The notes: generated by a model from the letters alone, not told the origin. A stretch of DNA of 13,605 bases from an uncultured Lachnospiraceae bacterium (GCA_900551235.1 URUU01000051.1:1-13605), one strand, 5' to 3'; counted from the stretch's first letter, positions 1-7,650 are shown. Made by a program: numbers and translations.

Positions 1-56
1 ATAAAACCACTCCTGTGCAAGCACATCGTGGTTTCAGGCTTTTGACCCTGGCATCG
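1..56 (-). repeat. structured ~53-nt repeat, copy 1
   Basis: This lies directly after the MBOAT stop codon, read on the minus strand. It matches a second element near 9711-9768 in the same orientation at about 40 of 53 hand-aligned columns, with three single-base gaps. It folds into two hairpins: an outer stem 4-10 with 28-34 (AAACCAC/GTGGTTT) enclosing an inner stem 14-18 with 21-25 (TGTGC/GCACA), then CAGG 35-38 with CCTG 47-50. On the minus strand the outer stem ends in TTTTAT, so this copy might also terminate MBOAT transcription. On the plus strand TTGACC (42-47), a 17-bp gap and TAAAAT (65-70) resemble a sigma-A promoter. The left border may lie outside the window. The family identity is unknown to me. 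Confidence 0.55.
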
Positions 57-1478
57 TTAAAATCTAAAATACAAAAATGGGTTATACGTTGCATCTACCA
101 GATAAGCGACAGAAACCACAAAAATAACTGCATAAAACAGAATCCGCAACGTGTTTTCTGCCCAGGTTCGCTTCGGTCCTGCCCCCATCAACATGCCTGC
201 TGCCTTCTTCGGAATCGTTGTTGATCCCAGGATTGCCAGTACAAACAGTACAGCATAATTTCCGAGCAGATAAATCGTCTGCTGATTGCAAAGACCGGCT
301 CCAAAGCCGCCAAACATTGCTTTCAAATAAGAAAGTCCATATGACATATCCTCACATTTAAAAATAATCCAGCCGATCATAACAAAAAACAACGTGTAAA
401 TATGCCGTAGTACAGATGGGCATTTATCCAGCACCCTTTTTAATACCAGTTTTTCAAAAAGAAGCAGGATTCCATAATAACATCCCCAGATCACATAATT
501 CCAGTTTGCACCATGCCAGATTCCTGTCAGCAGCCAGACGAGCAGAATATTGCGGATCTGCTTTGTCTTTGTGCATCGGTTTCCTCCAAGCGGGATGTAT
601 ACATACTCTTTAAACCAGGAACTAAGGGAAATATGCCAGCGTCTCCAGAATTCGGTAATGCTTCTGGAAATATAGGGATAATCAAAATTTTCCAGAAAAT
701 GAAAACCAAACATCTTGCCAAGTCCGATCGCCATATCTGAATATCCGGCAAAATCAAAATAAATCTGGAACGTATAGGCAAATGCACCAAGCCATGCCGT
801 ACCAGCCGCCAGTCCACTCACCGGAAGGACTTCGATCGCATCCCACAGCACACCGATGTTGTTGGCGATCAGCACCTTTTTTCCAAGTCCGATCATAAAC
901 CGGTGGATTCCTTCTGCAAAATCATCTGTATTCTCCCGCCTCTGTTCCATCTGCCTTGCGATCGTCTTATACTGGACAATCGGTCCTGCGATCAACTGTG
1001 GAAACATCGACACGTACGTGCCGTACTTGATCCAGTTTTTCTGCACCTTTGTGCTTCCTTTATATAGATCGATCGTATAGGACATGGTCTGGAACGTAAA
1101 AAAAGAAATGCCAATCGGAAGTGGTATACCAAGCAGCGGCAGCCCGGCGCCGGTCAGTGTATTAACCGTTCCAATCAGAAAATCCGCATATTTGAAAAAT
1201 CCAAGTATTGACAGATCTACAATGATCGAAATCAGTAAAAACTTTTTCGCTTTCTTCTGATTTCCTTCCTCTTTTGCCTTTGCAATCCCTTTTCCGATAA
1301 AAAAGTCAAGTGTAATCGTAAAAAGCATCAGAAATACATACCGCGGCTCACCCCAGGCATAAAAAAACAGGCTGAACAGAAACAGGATCACATTTCGAAA
1401 CTTTCTCGGTGCTGCATAATATAAGATCAGAACTGCCGGCAAAAAACGAAACAGAAACAACAAACTGCTGAAAACCAT
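57..1478 (-). CDS. MBOAT-family membrane O-acyltransferase (AlgI/PatA/DltB-like)
   Basis: This 473-residue polytopic membrane protein is rich in hydrophobic segments from residue 3 to the C-terminus. Family hallmarks are visible: an N-terminal FYAWGEPRYVFL block (about 39-50), FFTFQTMSYTIDLY (126-139), the WRRWHISLSSWFKEYVYIPLG block with His282, and TGIWHGANW with the conserved catalytic-type His322. Members of this family move acyl groups, usually acetyl, across the membrane onto extracellular polymers such as alginate, peptidoglycan or teichoic acid. The length is normal for AlgI/PatA-type proteins. The ATG is preceded by GGGAG at 10 nt. The gene diverges from an SGNH hydrolase and a DUF4358 lipoprotein, which suggests they supply the extracellular acyl-transfer or esterase step. 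The actual acceptor polymer cannot be told from sequence; DltB proper would sit with dltA/C/D, which are absent here. Confidence 0.9.
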   Translation of the reverse strand: MVFSSLLFLFRFLPAVLILYYAAPRKFRNVILFLFSLFFYAWGEPRYVFLMLFTITLDFFIGKGIAKAKEEGNQKKAKKFLLISIIVDLSILGFFKYADFLIGTVNTLTGAGLPLLGIPLPIGISFFTFQTMSYTIDLYKGSTKVQKNWIKYGTYVSMFPQLIAGPIVQYKTIARQMEQRRENTDDFAEGIHRFMIGLGKKVLIANNIGVLWDAIEVLPVSGLAAGTAWLGAFAYTFQIYFDFAGYSDMAIGLGKMFGFHFLENFDYPYISRSITEFWRRWHISLSSWFKEYVYIPLGGNRCTKTKQIRNILLVWLLTGIWHGANWNYVIWGCYYGILLLFEKLVLKRVLDKCPSVLRHIYTLFFVMIGWIIFKCEDMSYGLSYLKAMFGGFGAGLCNQQTIYLLGNYAVLFVLAILGSTTIPKKAAGMLMGAGPKRTWAENTLRILFYAVIFVVSVAYLVDATYNPFLYFRF

Positions 1479-1507
1479 AATAAAAAAACTCCCATCAAAA
1501 AAAACTA

Positions 1508-1535
1508 TTTACAATTAACGTGATTATTATATAAT
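1508..1535 (+). promoter_or_regulatory. sigma-A promoter for the SGNH hydrolase gene
   Basis: TTTACA (1508-1513) and TATAAT (1530-1535) are separated by 16 bp, in the 115-bp gap between two divergent genes. The leader to the ATG at 1594 is about 50 nt and carries AGAGGGG as ribosome binding site. Confidence 0.65.
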
Positions 1536-1559
1536 ATAGTAGACGAAAAGAAAAGACAA
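1531..1559 (-). promoter_or_regulatory. sigma-A promoter for the MBOAT gene
   Basis: On the minus strand TTGTCT (1559-1554) and TATTAT (1536-1531) are 17 bp apart, with the MBOAT start at 1478. The -10 box overlaps the -10 box of the divergent promoter almost completely, so both directions probably compete for polymerase or share one regulator. Confidence 0.5.
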
Positions 1560-1593
1560 GATACAAATATAGATAGATTTAAGAGGGGAAATT

Positions 1594-2568
1594 ATGGCAC
1601 AACAGAGAAAACGAAGACCGCGGCGCACGACACGCTTTTTGAATATGCTGCTTCTCATATTTGCATTTTTAGTGGTATTTGAGGGTCGCCTGATCATAAA
1701 TATCGCTTCAAGGGGAGGTATTCACAATCAGGTTCAGGAACAGCTTGACGAAATTTTTTCTTCCAGTGATTTCCGTCAGGAAGAAGCTTCTGCCGAAAGC
1801 GAAACTTCTTCTGAGACTGCAAAAGACAGCACTACTGTTCCGAAAAACATCACACCATTTGCAGAGGATTCTGCCGTTTCTGCTGCAAATGCCAAATGTG
1901 CAGTCAAGGCTCAGCCGACCGCGATGAACGATTCTTATTTTTCCGATGCAGTTTTTATCGGCGATTCCAGAGTAGAGGGTTTCCATATGCAGTCCGGCAT
2001 TACACAGGGTACATTCCTGACTGGTATCGGTATGAATTCTTCTGATATTTTTGAGACTGCGTATATCACTACTTCCAGTGGAAACGTAACGGTATTTCAG
2101 GCACTGAAAAATAATAATTTCAAAAAAATGTACATTATGATCGGCACAAACGATCTTGGTTATCCTGATTTCGAAGAATTCCGCAAAAACTATACCAAAT
2201 GTCTTGCAGAACTGCGTAAGCTGATGCCGGATGCTGTTTTTTATGTCAGTGCCGTGCCTTATGTAGAAGAATCCAAGGTTCAGACAGGTGATTACGTCAA
2301 CAATAAAAACATTGATACCGTAAACCAGATTATTCTTGACATCTGCAGTACAAACAATTATTATTATCTGAACCCGAATGAAGTGTTATCAGACGGAAAT
2401 GGAGCCCTGATCCAGGATGCGACCAGCGATGGTATCCATATGTATCCGGAATATTGTGCCAAGTGGCTTGACTATCTGCGTACACATTATGTAACTGCAT
2501 CCGATGGATCAGAATCTTCTTCCTCAGAAAGTGAGACTTCCAGCGAAAGCACTTCCGCAGCCCAATGA
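1594..2568 (+). CDS. membrane-anchored SGNH/GDSL hydrolase-like protein
   Basis: The protein has 324 residues. A very basic N-terminus (QRKRRPRRTTR) is followed by one transmembrane segment at about 15-36, placing the rest outside the cell. A Ser/Glu/Thr-rich linker (about 55-110) leads to an SGNH fold: block I FIGDSRVEGF with nucleophile Ser125, block III IGTNDLG with Asn186, and block V SDGIHM with Asp279 and His282. The catalytic Ser, Asp and His are therefore all present. The C-terminus (302-324) is a low-complexity Ser/Glu tail. Family members are esterases or acyltransferases on carbohydrates. Beside the MBOAT gene this protein probably does the extracellular half of polymer O-acylation or deacylation, comparable to PatB or AlgJ; that role is inference. 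A ribosome binding site (AGAGGGG) precedes the ATG. The DUF4358 gene follows on the same strand 75 bp later. Confidence 0.87.
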   Translation: MAQQRKRRPRRTTRFLNMLLLIFAFLVVFEGRLIINIASRGGIHNQVQEQLDEIFSSSDFRQEEASAESETSSETAKDSTTVPKNITPFAEDSAVSAANAKCAVKAQPTAMNDSYFSDAVFIGDSRVEGFHMQSGITQGTFLTGIGMNSSDIFETAYITTSSGNVTVFQALKNNNFKKMYIMIGTNDLGYPDFEEFRKNYTKCLAELRKLMPDAVFYVSAVPYVEESKVQTGDYVNNKNIDTVNQIILDICSTNNYYYLNPNEVLSDGNGALIQDATSDGIHMYPEYCAKWLDYLRTHYVTASDGSESSSSESETSSESTSAAQ

Positions 2569-2586
2569 TTTTTCAACGAAATGCCA

Positions 2587-2607
2587 TCACCTCATTACCG
2601 CAGGTGA
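2587..2607. other. short inverted repeat between SGNH and DUF4358 genes
   Basis: TCACCT (2587-2592) pairs with AGGTGA (2602-2607) around a 9-nt loop. No T-tract follows, so it is not a convincing terminator. It might be an mRNA processing or stability element, and the two flanking genes are probably still cotranscribed. Confidence 0.25.
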
Positions 2608-2643
2608 CTTGCAAATATTTACATTACAAAGGAGAGTATAATA

Positions 2644-3111
2644 ATGAAACGAATGATCACCCTTTTACTGACGGTTGCCATGGCCGCCCTGCTGCTTGCC
2701 GGATGCGGTTCCAAATCAAAAGAAATCACCGTTCAGCCTGCCAAGCTTGCTGAAGACCTTTCCAAAACTGCAAGCGGAGATACGCTTTCTTCTATTTCTG
2801 AAACAATCTTAGCTTCTACTTACCTGGTGGATATCTCCAAAATCGAAGACTGTGCCGCTTATGTCGGAACCGGTGCTACTGCCTGCGAAGCCGTTGTGGT
2901 CAAATGCAGTGACAGCGACTACGTTTCTGAAGTAAAAAGCCTGTTTGAGTCCCGTGTAAAAAACCAGACAGACCTTTACGCTTCCTATAATGCAGATGAA
3001 GTAAAAAATCTGAACAATGCGATCATCAAAACTTCCGGAAATTATGCAGTTCTGTGTGTCACAAACGATACCTCCGCAGCCGAAAGTATTCTGAAAGAAG
3101 CTGGATTTTAA
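2644..3111 (+). CDS. DUF4358-type lipoprotein
   Basis: The 155-residue protein begins with a lipoprotein signal peptide: basic MKR, a hydrophobic core, and the lipobox LAGC ending at Cys21, so the mature protein is predicted to be lipidated on the outer face of the membrane. The remainder is a small soluble domain with the pattern I recognise from DUF4358 proteins of Clostridia: SSISETILASTYLVD, then IEDCAAYVGTGATACEAVVVKC, and a C-terminal NYAVLCVTND strand. No catalytic motif is visible and the molecular function is unknown. AAAGGAGAG precedes the ATG. It follows the SGNH gene on the same strand and ends in a strong terminator. Its position with MBOAT and SGNH genes suggests an accessory role in the same envelope process (inference). 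Confidence 0.82.
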   Translation: MKRMITLLLTVAMAALLLAGCGSKSKEITVQPAKLAEDLSKTASGDTLSSISETILASTYLVDISKIEDCAAYVGTGATACEAVVVKCSDSDYVSEVKSLFESRVKNQTDLYASYNADEVKNLNNAIIKTSGNYAVLCVTNDTSAAESILKEAGF

Positions 3112-3136
3112 TTCTTCTTTCTGATTGAACATTCAT

Positions 3137-3172
3137 AAAAGAGCAGATTCCGAAAACGGAATCTGCTCTTTT
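3137..3172. terminator. bidirectional rho-independent terminator
   Basis: A 16-bp perfect stem (3137-3152 with 3157-3172) has an AAAA/TTTT loop. T-rich flanks lie on both strands, with a run of T on the plus strand and TTTTAT on the minus strand. It ends the plus-strand SGNH-DUF4358 unit, and on the minus strand begins one base after the hydF stop codon. Confidence 0.93.
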
Positions 3173-3173
3173 T

Positions 3174-4418
3174 TTATACGATCATCTTATAAATATCCGG
3201 AAAAATTTCTACACTTCTTTTTAAAATCCCATTCATGTAAGCGATTGCCACTCCATAATTGGTAATTGGGATATCCGCATCTTTTGCACAGGCAATACGG
3301 TATTTGATCTCTCTTTCATTCAGCATGCAGCCTCCGCAATGTATGATAAGCTGATATGCCTTCAAATTTTCCGGAAATGCTCCGCCGCTGGTAAATTCAA
3401 ACACCGGTTCCTTTTTCGTATAATTCCGGATCCATTCCGGAAGTTTCACCGTGCCGATGTCGTCACACTGTCTGTGATGTGTACACCCTTCACAGACCAG
3501 AATACGATCCCCATCCTGAATGGAATCCAGCTTCTTCGCCCCGTTTACCTGAGTTCTCAGTTCTCCTTTATAACGTGCAAACAGAATCGAAAACGAAGTC
3601 AGAAGCACCTTCTTTGGTGTGAGTTTTGCCACTTTGCCAAAAACCTGACTGTCTGTAATGACCATCTTAGGCGGCTCTTTTAAAGCTTCCAGCGTCTTTT
3701 GCAGTTCATGATCTCTTGTCACCATAACAGACGCACCTGCTTCCAGCGCATCCCGGATCGTCTGCTGCTGTGGCAGGATCAGCCTTCCTTTTGGCGCCGC
3801 TTTATCGATCGGAATGACCAGAACCACACAATCCCCCGTGCTTAACAGATCGGAAACCAGCGGCTTTTCTTTTTTTCCTTTTTGTGCTTTTCCGGCAATC
3901 TGCTCTTTCAGCTCATAAATCTGTTCACCTTTTTCGGCACTTACCCACAGGGCACTTACATCTGATTCCTCCTTTTCAAATTTCTTTAAAATTTCAATGG
4001 GCAGTTTTTGATCCTCTTTTTTTATAAGATCTGTTTTATTCATAACAAGTATCCATGGTATTTTCTTACTCTGGATTCTCTCAAGCAGCCGGATATCCTC
4101 TCCGGCAATTCCTTCTTCTGCACTGCATACCAGGATTGCCAGATCTGTTTTATTTAAAACCTGATAACTTTTCTTTACACGAAGTTCTCCAAGCTCACCT
4201 TCATCATCGATTCCCGGCGTATCGATCAGTACTACCGGTCCCAGCGGAAGCAGTTCCATCGCTTTATATACAGGATCTGTCGTTGTCCCGGAAATATCCG
4301 ATACAATTGCCAGCTCCTGCCCGGTCAGTGCATTGATCAAACTTGATTTTCCGGCATTTCGCTTTCCAAAAATCCCAATATGCGTACGTTCTGCTGCCGG
4401 CGTTGTATTTAGGCTCAT
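3174..4418 (-). CDS. hydF: [FeFe]-hydrogenase H-cluster maturation GTPase HydF
   Basis: HydF is the scaffold GTPase on which the di-iron subcluster of the H-cluster is assembled before delivery to apo-hydrogenase. The 414 residues show an N-terminal Era/TrmE-like GTPase domain: P-loop GKRNAGKS (18-25), switch-I TTTDP (45-49), DTPG (66-69) and NKTD (127-130). A central dimerisation region follows. The C-terminal [4Fe-4S]-binding domain has C312-T-H314 and, about 45 residues on, H360-C361-G-G-C364, matching the family CxH...HCxxC signature. The length is typical. The start is preceded by AGGAGG at 10 nt. It lies 36 bp after hydG on the same strand and should be cotranscribed with it. Neither hydE nor a hydrogenase catalytic subunit is in this window, so those must be elsewhere. 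Confidence 0.96.
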   Translation of the reverse strand: MSLNTTPAAERTHIGIFGKRNAGKSSLINALTGQELAIVSDISGTTTDPVYKAMELLPLGPVVLIDTPGIDDEGELGELRVKKSYQVLNKTDLAILVCSAEEGIAGEDIRLLERIQSKKIPWILVMNKTDLIKKEDQKLPIEILKKFEKEESDVSALWVSAEKGEQIYELKEQIAGKAQKGKKEKPLVSDLLSTGDCVVLVIPIDKAAPKGRLILPQQQTIRDALEAGASVMVTRDHELQKTLEALKEPPKMVITDSQVFGKVAKLTPKKVLLTSFSILFARYKGELRTQVNGAKKLDSIQDGDRILVCEGCTHHRQCDDIGTVKLPEWIRNYTKKEPVFEFTSGGAFPENLKAYQLIIHCGGCMLNEREIKYRIACAKDADIPITNYGVAIAYMNGILKRSVEIFPDIYKMIV

Positions 4419-4454
4419 CGGCTTCTTTCCTCCTGTTCAAATCAACCTTTTCCA

Positions 4455-5885
4455 TCAGAAACGAAAATCTCTCTGCCCCTCTTTGATCTCTTTTAAATGA
4501 CGCTCCAGAATCTCTCTGGTCTTTTCTCTTGGGACGTTTGGGATTTCCTTTTCGATCAGTTTCAGACCAATTTCTCTGGTGTCTTCGGATGCATAATCCA
4601 TCAAGTACTCTTTTAAGGTCATCAGTGCATTCGGATGACAACAGTTCTGGATCTGCCCGCTCTTGCACAGACTCATAAAACGATCCCCCGTTCTGCCTTC
4701 CCGGTAGCAGGCCGTACAGAAACTGGGAATATAGCCAAGACGCATCAGCCAGTTCACAACCTCGTCCAGAGAGCGGTTGTCACTGACATCAAACTGTGCA
4801 GAATTATCATCCTCTTCTTCCGGCTCTACATAACCGCCGACACTTGTGCGGGAACCTCCGCTGATCTGTGACACACCCAGATGCAGAACCCGCTCGCGAC
4901 AGATCTGGCTCTCTCTTGTAGAAACGATCATGCCGGTATATGGCACGGAAATACGGATACATGCCACGATCTTTGCAAAGATATCATCGTCAATGCCATT
5001 GTCAAAGGTATCCGGATCAATATCATCTGCCCTGCGGATACGCGGCACGCTGATCGTATGCGGTCCGACACCATGTACTGCCTCCAGGTGCTCTGCGTGC
5101 ATCAGAAGCCCTGCAAATTCATAGCGGTACAGTTCCAGACCAAACAGTACACCGATGCCCACATCGTCAATGCCACCCTCCATGGCACGGTCCATCGCCT
5201 CGGTATGATAAGCATAATTATGCTTCGGTCCGGTCGGATGCAGTTTTTCATAACTCTCTTTATGATACGTTTCCTGGAAAAGAATGTAGGTTCCGATTCC
5301 TGCTTCTTTGAGCTTCCGGTAATTTTCCACCGTTGTCGCTGCGATATTTACATTCACTCTGCGGATCGCTCCGTTTTTATGTTTGATGCTGTAGATCGTC
5401 TTGATACTTTCCAGCACATATTCGATCGGATTGTTGACCGGATCTTCCCCCGTCTCCAGCGCCAGACGTTTATGCCCCATATCCTGAAGTGCGGTCACTT
5501 CTTTTCGAATTTCTTCCTGTGTCAGCTTTTTGCGGCTGATATGCTTATTTTTGGCATGATATGGACAGTAGACACATCCATTCACACAATAATTGGATAA
5601 ATACAGCGGTGCGAACATAACAATCCTGTTGCCGTAAAAATCTTTTTTAATCTGCTCTGCAAGAGCATAGATCTCCTGATTTTTCTCCTCGATATCACAG
5701 TCCAGAAGCACCATTGCCTCCCTGTGCTCCAGTCCCTTTCTTTTCCTTGCCTTCTCAAGAATCTGATCGATCAGAGCTTCGTTATGCTTATTTTCTTCCG
5801 CATAGCGAAGTGTCTCTAAAATCTCCTCATGATTGATAAATTCTTCCGCCTTTTTTGATTTTCTGTCATACTGACACATCTTCAT
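4455..5885 (-). CDS. hydG: [FeFe]-hydrogenase maturase HydG, radical SAM tyrosine lyase
   Basis: HydG is a radical S-adenosylmethionine enzyme that cleaves tyrosine to p-cresol and supplies CO and cyanide, as an Fe(CO)2CN-type synthon, for the H-cluster. In the 476 residues the SAM-cluster motif is C100-VNG-C104-VY-C107 (CX3CX2C). The auxiliary-cluster motif CX2CX22C is exact: C389, C392 and C415. This C-terminal motif separates HydG from the related tyrosine lyase ThiH, which lacks it. Conserved stretches such as LALETGEDPVN (140-150) and GVGPHTISVPR (271-281) fit the family. The ATG at 5885 abuts GGCGGGAG with almost no spacing; the ATG two codons later (5879) lies at a proper 6-nt distance, so I suspect translation starts there. 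It is first in the hydG-hydF unit. Confidence 0.96.
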   Translation of the reverse strand: MKMCQYDRKSKKAEEFINHEEILETLRYAEENKHNEALIDQILEKARKRKGLEHREAMVLLDCDIEEKNQEIYALAEQIKKDFYGNRIVMFAPLYLSNYCVNGCVYCPYHAKNKHISRKKLTQEEIRKEVTALQDMGHKRLALETGEDPVNNPIEYVLESIKTIYSIKHKNGAIRRVNVNIAATTVENYRKLKEAGIGTYILFQETYHKESYEKLHPTGPKHNYAYHTEAMDRAMEGGIDDVGIGVLFGLELYRYEFAGLLMHAEHLEAVHGVGPHTISVPRIRRADDIDPDTFDNGIDDDIFAKIVACIRISVPYTGMIVSTRESQICRERVLHLGVSQISGGSRTSVGGYVEPEEEDDNSAQFDVSDNRSLDEVVNWLMRLGYIPSFCTACYREGRTGDRFMSLCKSGQIQNCCHPNALMTLKEYLMDYASEDTREIGLKLIEKEIPNVPREKTREILERHLKEIKEGQRDFRF

Positions 5886-5940
5886 CTCCCGCCTTTCTTC
5901 TCCTTAGTCTGACACATCCATTACCCCTGGTATCACACTA

Positions 5941-5974
5941 TTCATAAATGAGCCGACGCATAAAAATGTATGCG
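5941..5974 (-). promoter_or_regulatory. palindrome and hairpin in the hydG leader
   Basis: If transcription starts from the promoter at 6014-6042, this is part of the ~120-nt hydG leader. CGCATA (5957-5962) pairs with TATGCG (5969-5974) around a 6-nt loop. Next to it is the near-palindrome TTCATAAATGAG (5941-5952), which resembles CTCATTTATGAG at 6056-6067. No T-tract follows the hairpin. These are operator-like or leader-control candidates; no regulator is assigned. Confidence 0.35.
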
Positions 5975-6013
5975 AGCCTCCATTTTATCTCCATTTGTTC
6001 CTTGACCTATTTT

Positions 6014-6042
6014 ATTATACTGACTCTGCATATGAATTGCAA
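6014..6042 (-). promoter_or_regulatory. sigma-A promoter for hydG-hydF
   Basis: On the minus strand TTGCAA (6042-6037) and a perfect TATAAT (6019-6014) are separated by 17 bp. The predicted leader to the hydG start is about 120 nt. Confidence 0.65.
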
Positions 6043-6055
6043 TCATTGACTTTTT

Positions 6056-6067
6056 CTCATTTATGAG
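6056..6067. promoter_or_regulatory. CTCATTTATGAG palindrome, possible operator
   Basis: This perfect 12-bp palindrome lies between hydG and the divergent ttcA-like gene, immediately upstream of the hydG -35 box. A close relative occurs at 5941-5952, on the other side of the promoter. On the plus strand it lies inside the spacer of a weak promoter-like pair, TTGACT (6046-6051) and TAGTCT (6069-6074). Confidence 0.3.
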
Positions 6068-6134
6068 TTAGTCTTTGCGTAAAGCATCTTTTGACCTTAA
6101 TATCATTCAATTCGAGCATTGAAGGAGTTCCCTT

Positions 6135-6872
6135 ATGAAATATCAGAAATTACTAAGTCTCACTCGGCAGGCAGTAGATGCCTATCATCTCATTGAAGAA
6201 GGCGACCATATCGCGGTCGGCATTTCCGGTGGAAAAGACAGCCTGACCCTCTTATGTGCATTACATGGTCTGCGACGTTTTTATCCAGTACATTTTACTC
6301 TGACTGCCATCACCGTCGATCTTGGTTTTCAGAATCTTGACCCGGAACCGATCAAACGTATGTGCCGGACGCTTGAGATCCCTTATAAAATCGTAAACAC
6401 GCAAATTGCTCAGATTATTTTTGAAGAACGAAAAGAAAACAATCCATGTTCCTTATGTGCAAAAATGAGAAAAGGCGCTCTCAATGCTGCCATCAAAGAC
6501 CTTGGCTGCAATAAGATCGCCTATGCACACCATAAAGATGATGTGATCGAAACTATGCTTCTGTCTCTTCTCTATGAGGGACGTTTTTATTCCTTCCCCC
6601 CAAAAACCTACTTAGACCAGATGAATCTGACAGTGATTCGTCCGCTGTTTTTTGTTGATGAGGCCGATGTGATCGGGTTCTGGCATAAATATCAGCTTCC
6701 GGTTGTCAAAAGTCCCTGTCCGGCTGACGGACATACGCGCCGCGAATACTGCAAGCAGCTTCTCCGTCAGATAAACCAGGAAAATCCCGGCGTCAAAAAC
6801 CGTATGTTCACGGCTGTTCTGAATGCGGATCTTTCTGACTGGCCGGATCGTACAATCCCTGTCCGCCCTTGA
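6135..6872 (+). CDS. ttcA: TtcA-family tRNA thiolase (PP-loop ATPase)
   Basis: TtcA enzymes adenylate a tRNA base and replace oxygen by sulfur, classically making 2-thiocytidine at position 32, using a [4Fe-4S] cluster. In this 245-residue protein the PP-loop SGGKDS is at 31-36 and the AHHKDDVIET adenylation motif at 131-140. Three cysteines match the TtcA cluster ligands: C105 and C108 (PCSLC) and C195 (SPCPADG). The typical C-terminal block ending in NADLSDW is present. Length is slightly shorter than the Escherichia coli protein but normal for Firmicutes forms. AAGGAG stands 7 nt before the ATG. The last 65 bp overlap the 3' end of the convergent PHP gene. Whether the tRNA target is cytidine 32 is not shown by sequence. 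Confidence 0.87.
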   Translation: MKYQKLLSLTRQAVDAYHLIEEGDHIAVGISGGKDSLTLLCALHGLRRFYPVHFTLTAITVDLGFQNLDPEPIKRMCRTLEIPYKIVNTQIAQIIFEERKENNPCSLCAKMRKGALNAAIKDLGCNKIAYAHHKDDVIETMLLSLLYEGRFYSFPPKTYLDQMNLTVIRPLFFVDEADVIGFWHKYQLPVVKSPCPADGHTRREYCKQLLRQINQENPGVKNRMFTAVLNADLSDWPDRTIPVRP

Positions 6873-7650
6873 TCGTGATCGGCAGATATTTTCGCTGTTT
6901 TCTTCGCTTGTTAAATTTTGCAAAGCCTGCGACCTTATTGTATATCCAGAAAGAATAAATCAGCAGATCGTTGGCTTTCCCTATCTTTTCCTTTGTGGTG
7001 CCGTGATAATAAGTGCCGCCTGCCCTGATCGGTGCTCTTCTTTTTACCTGCTCGATCAGGTCTGATTCACTTCTCACCGGCTCCCGGAACTGCGTATACG
7101 CAGTTCCGATGCAGTCTGCTTTATGCGAATCGCTTCCGCCAAATCCTGCAAGAAAATATTTTCTTGCAGTCTGCTTGGCTTCACGGTTGCGTTCCTCCAC
7201 TTCACAGGAATTGTATGCCTCCAGAAAATCAAATTCGCCCATGATATCTTTATTCTTCCGGTATTTCCGCGTATTTCCAAAACTCAAATACTTCTCACCA
7301 AATGGATGTGCCGGTCCCAAAATACCGCCATATGCATGCACTACTTTGATCAGCAGTTCCAATGGCATACCGCGCATTTCCAGAATACGCGGTTTCACCC
7401 CTTCCGGCAGTATCACCAGAAAATGTCCGGCATTAAACGTATCATACTCAATTCCCTTAAGTACTGCAAAATCTGTATACTTTTTCCCTTTGATGTGATC
7501 TCTCCAGTAACGATATCCATTATAAGAATTATGATCTGTCACCAGCATCCCCTGATAACCTTTTTCTCTGAGAATACGGATGTAATCTTCGATTCCGACT
7601 TTTCCATCTATCGATCCTTCTTTTGTATGACAGTGCATATCAAATTTCAC
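6808..7650 (-). CDS. PHP-domain metal-dependent phosphoesterase
   Basis: The 280 residues carry the PHP metal-site motifs: MHCHTKEGS with His6 and His8, VTDHNSYNG with Asp39 and His40, GIEYD with Glu68, GPAHPFG with His115, and a late GGSDSHK. These line a multinuclear metal centre that hydrolyses phosphoesters. Stand-alone PHP proteins act on nucleotides, oligonucleotides or sugar phosphates; the substrate is not predictable here. The C-terminal ~50 residues are basic (KFNKRRKQRKY) and lie outside the domain. It starts with GTG, six bases after AGGAG; no better ATG lies upstream. It is the last gene of the minus-strand group with the membrane protein 54 bp upstream. Its 3' end runs 65 bp into the convergent ttcA-like gene, with no terminator visible between them. 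Confidence 0.88.
   Translation of the reverse strand: MKFDMHCHTKEGSIDGKVGIEDYIRILREKGYQGMLVTDHNSYNGYRYWRDHIKGKKYTDFAVLKGIEYDTFNAGHFLVILPEGVKPRILEMRGMPLELLIKVVHAYGGILGPAHPFGEKYLSFGNTRKYRKNKDIMGEFDFLEAYNSCEVEERNREAKQTARKYFLAGFGGSDSHKADCIGTAYTQFREPVRSESDLIEQVKRRAPIRAGGTYYHGTTKEKIGKANDLLIYSFWIYNKVAGFAKFNKRRKQRKYLPITIKGGQGLYDPASQKDPHSEQP

Noticed and set aside
4881..5600. 239-codon plus-strand open frame inside hydG
   Set aside because: It is antisense to a gene with all HydG cluster motifs, has no ribosome binding site and a composition expected of a complement frame.
4455..5885. ThiH (thiamine tyrosine lyase) instead of HydG
   Set aside because: The exact CX2CX22C C-terminal motif and the adjacent hydF gene identify HydG.
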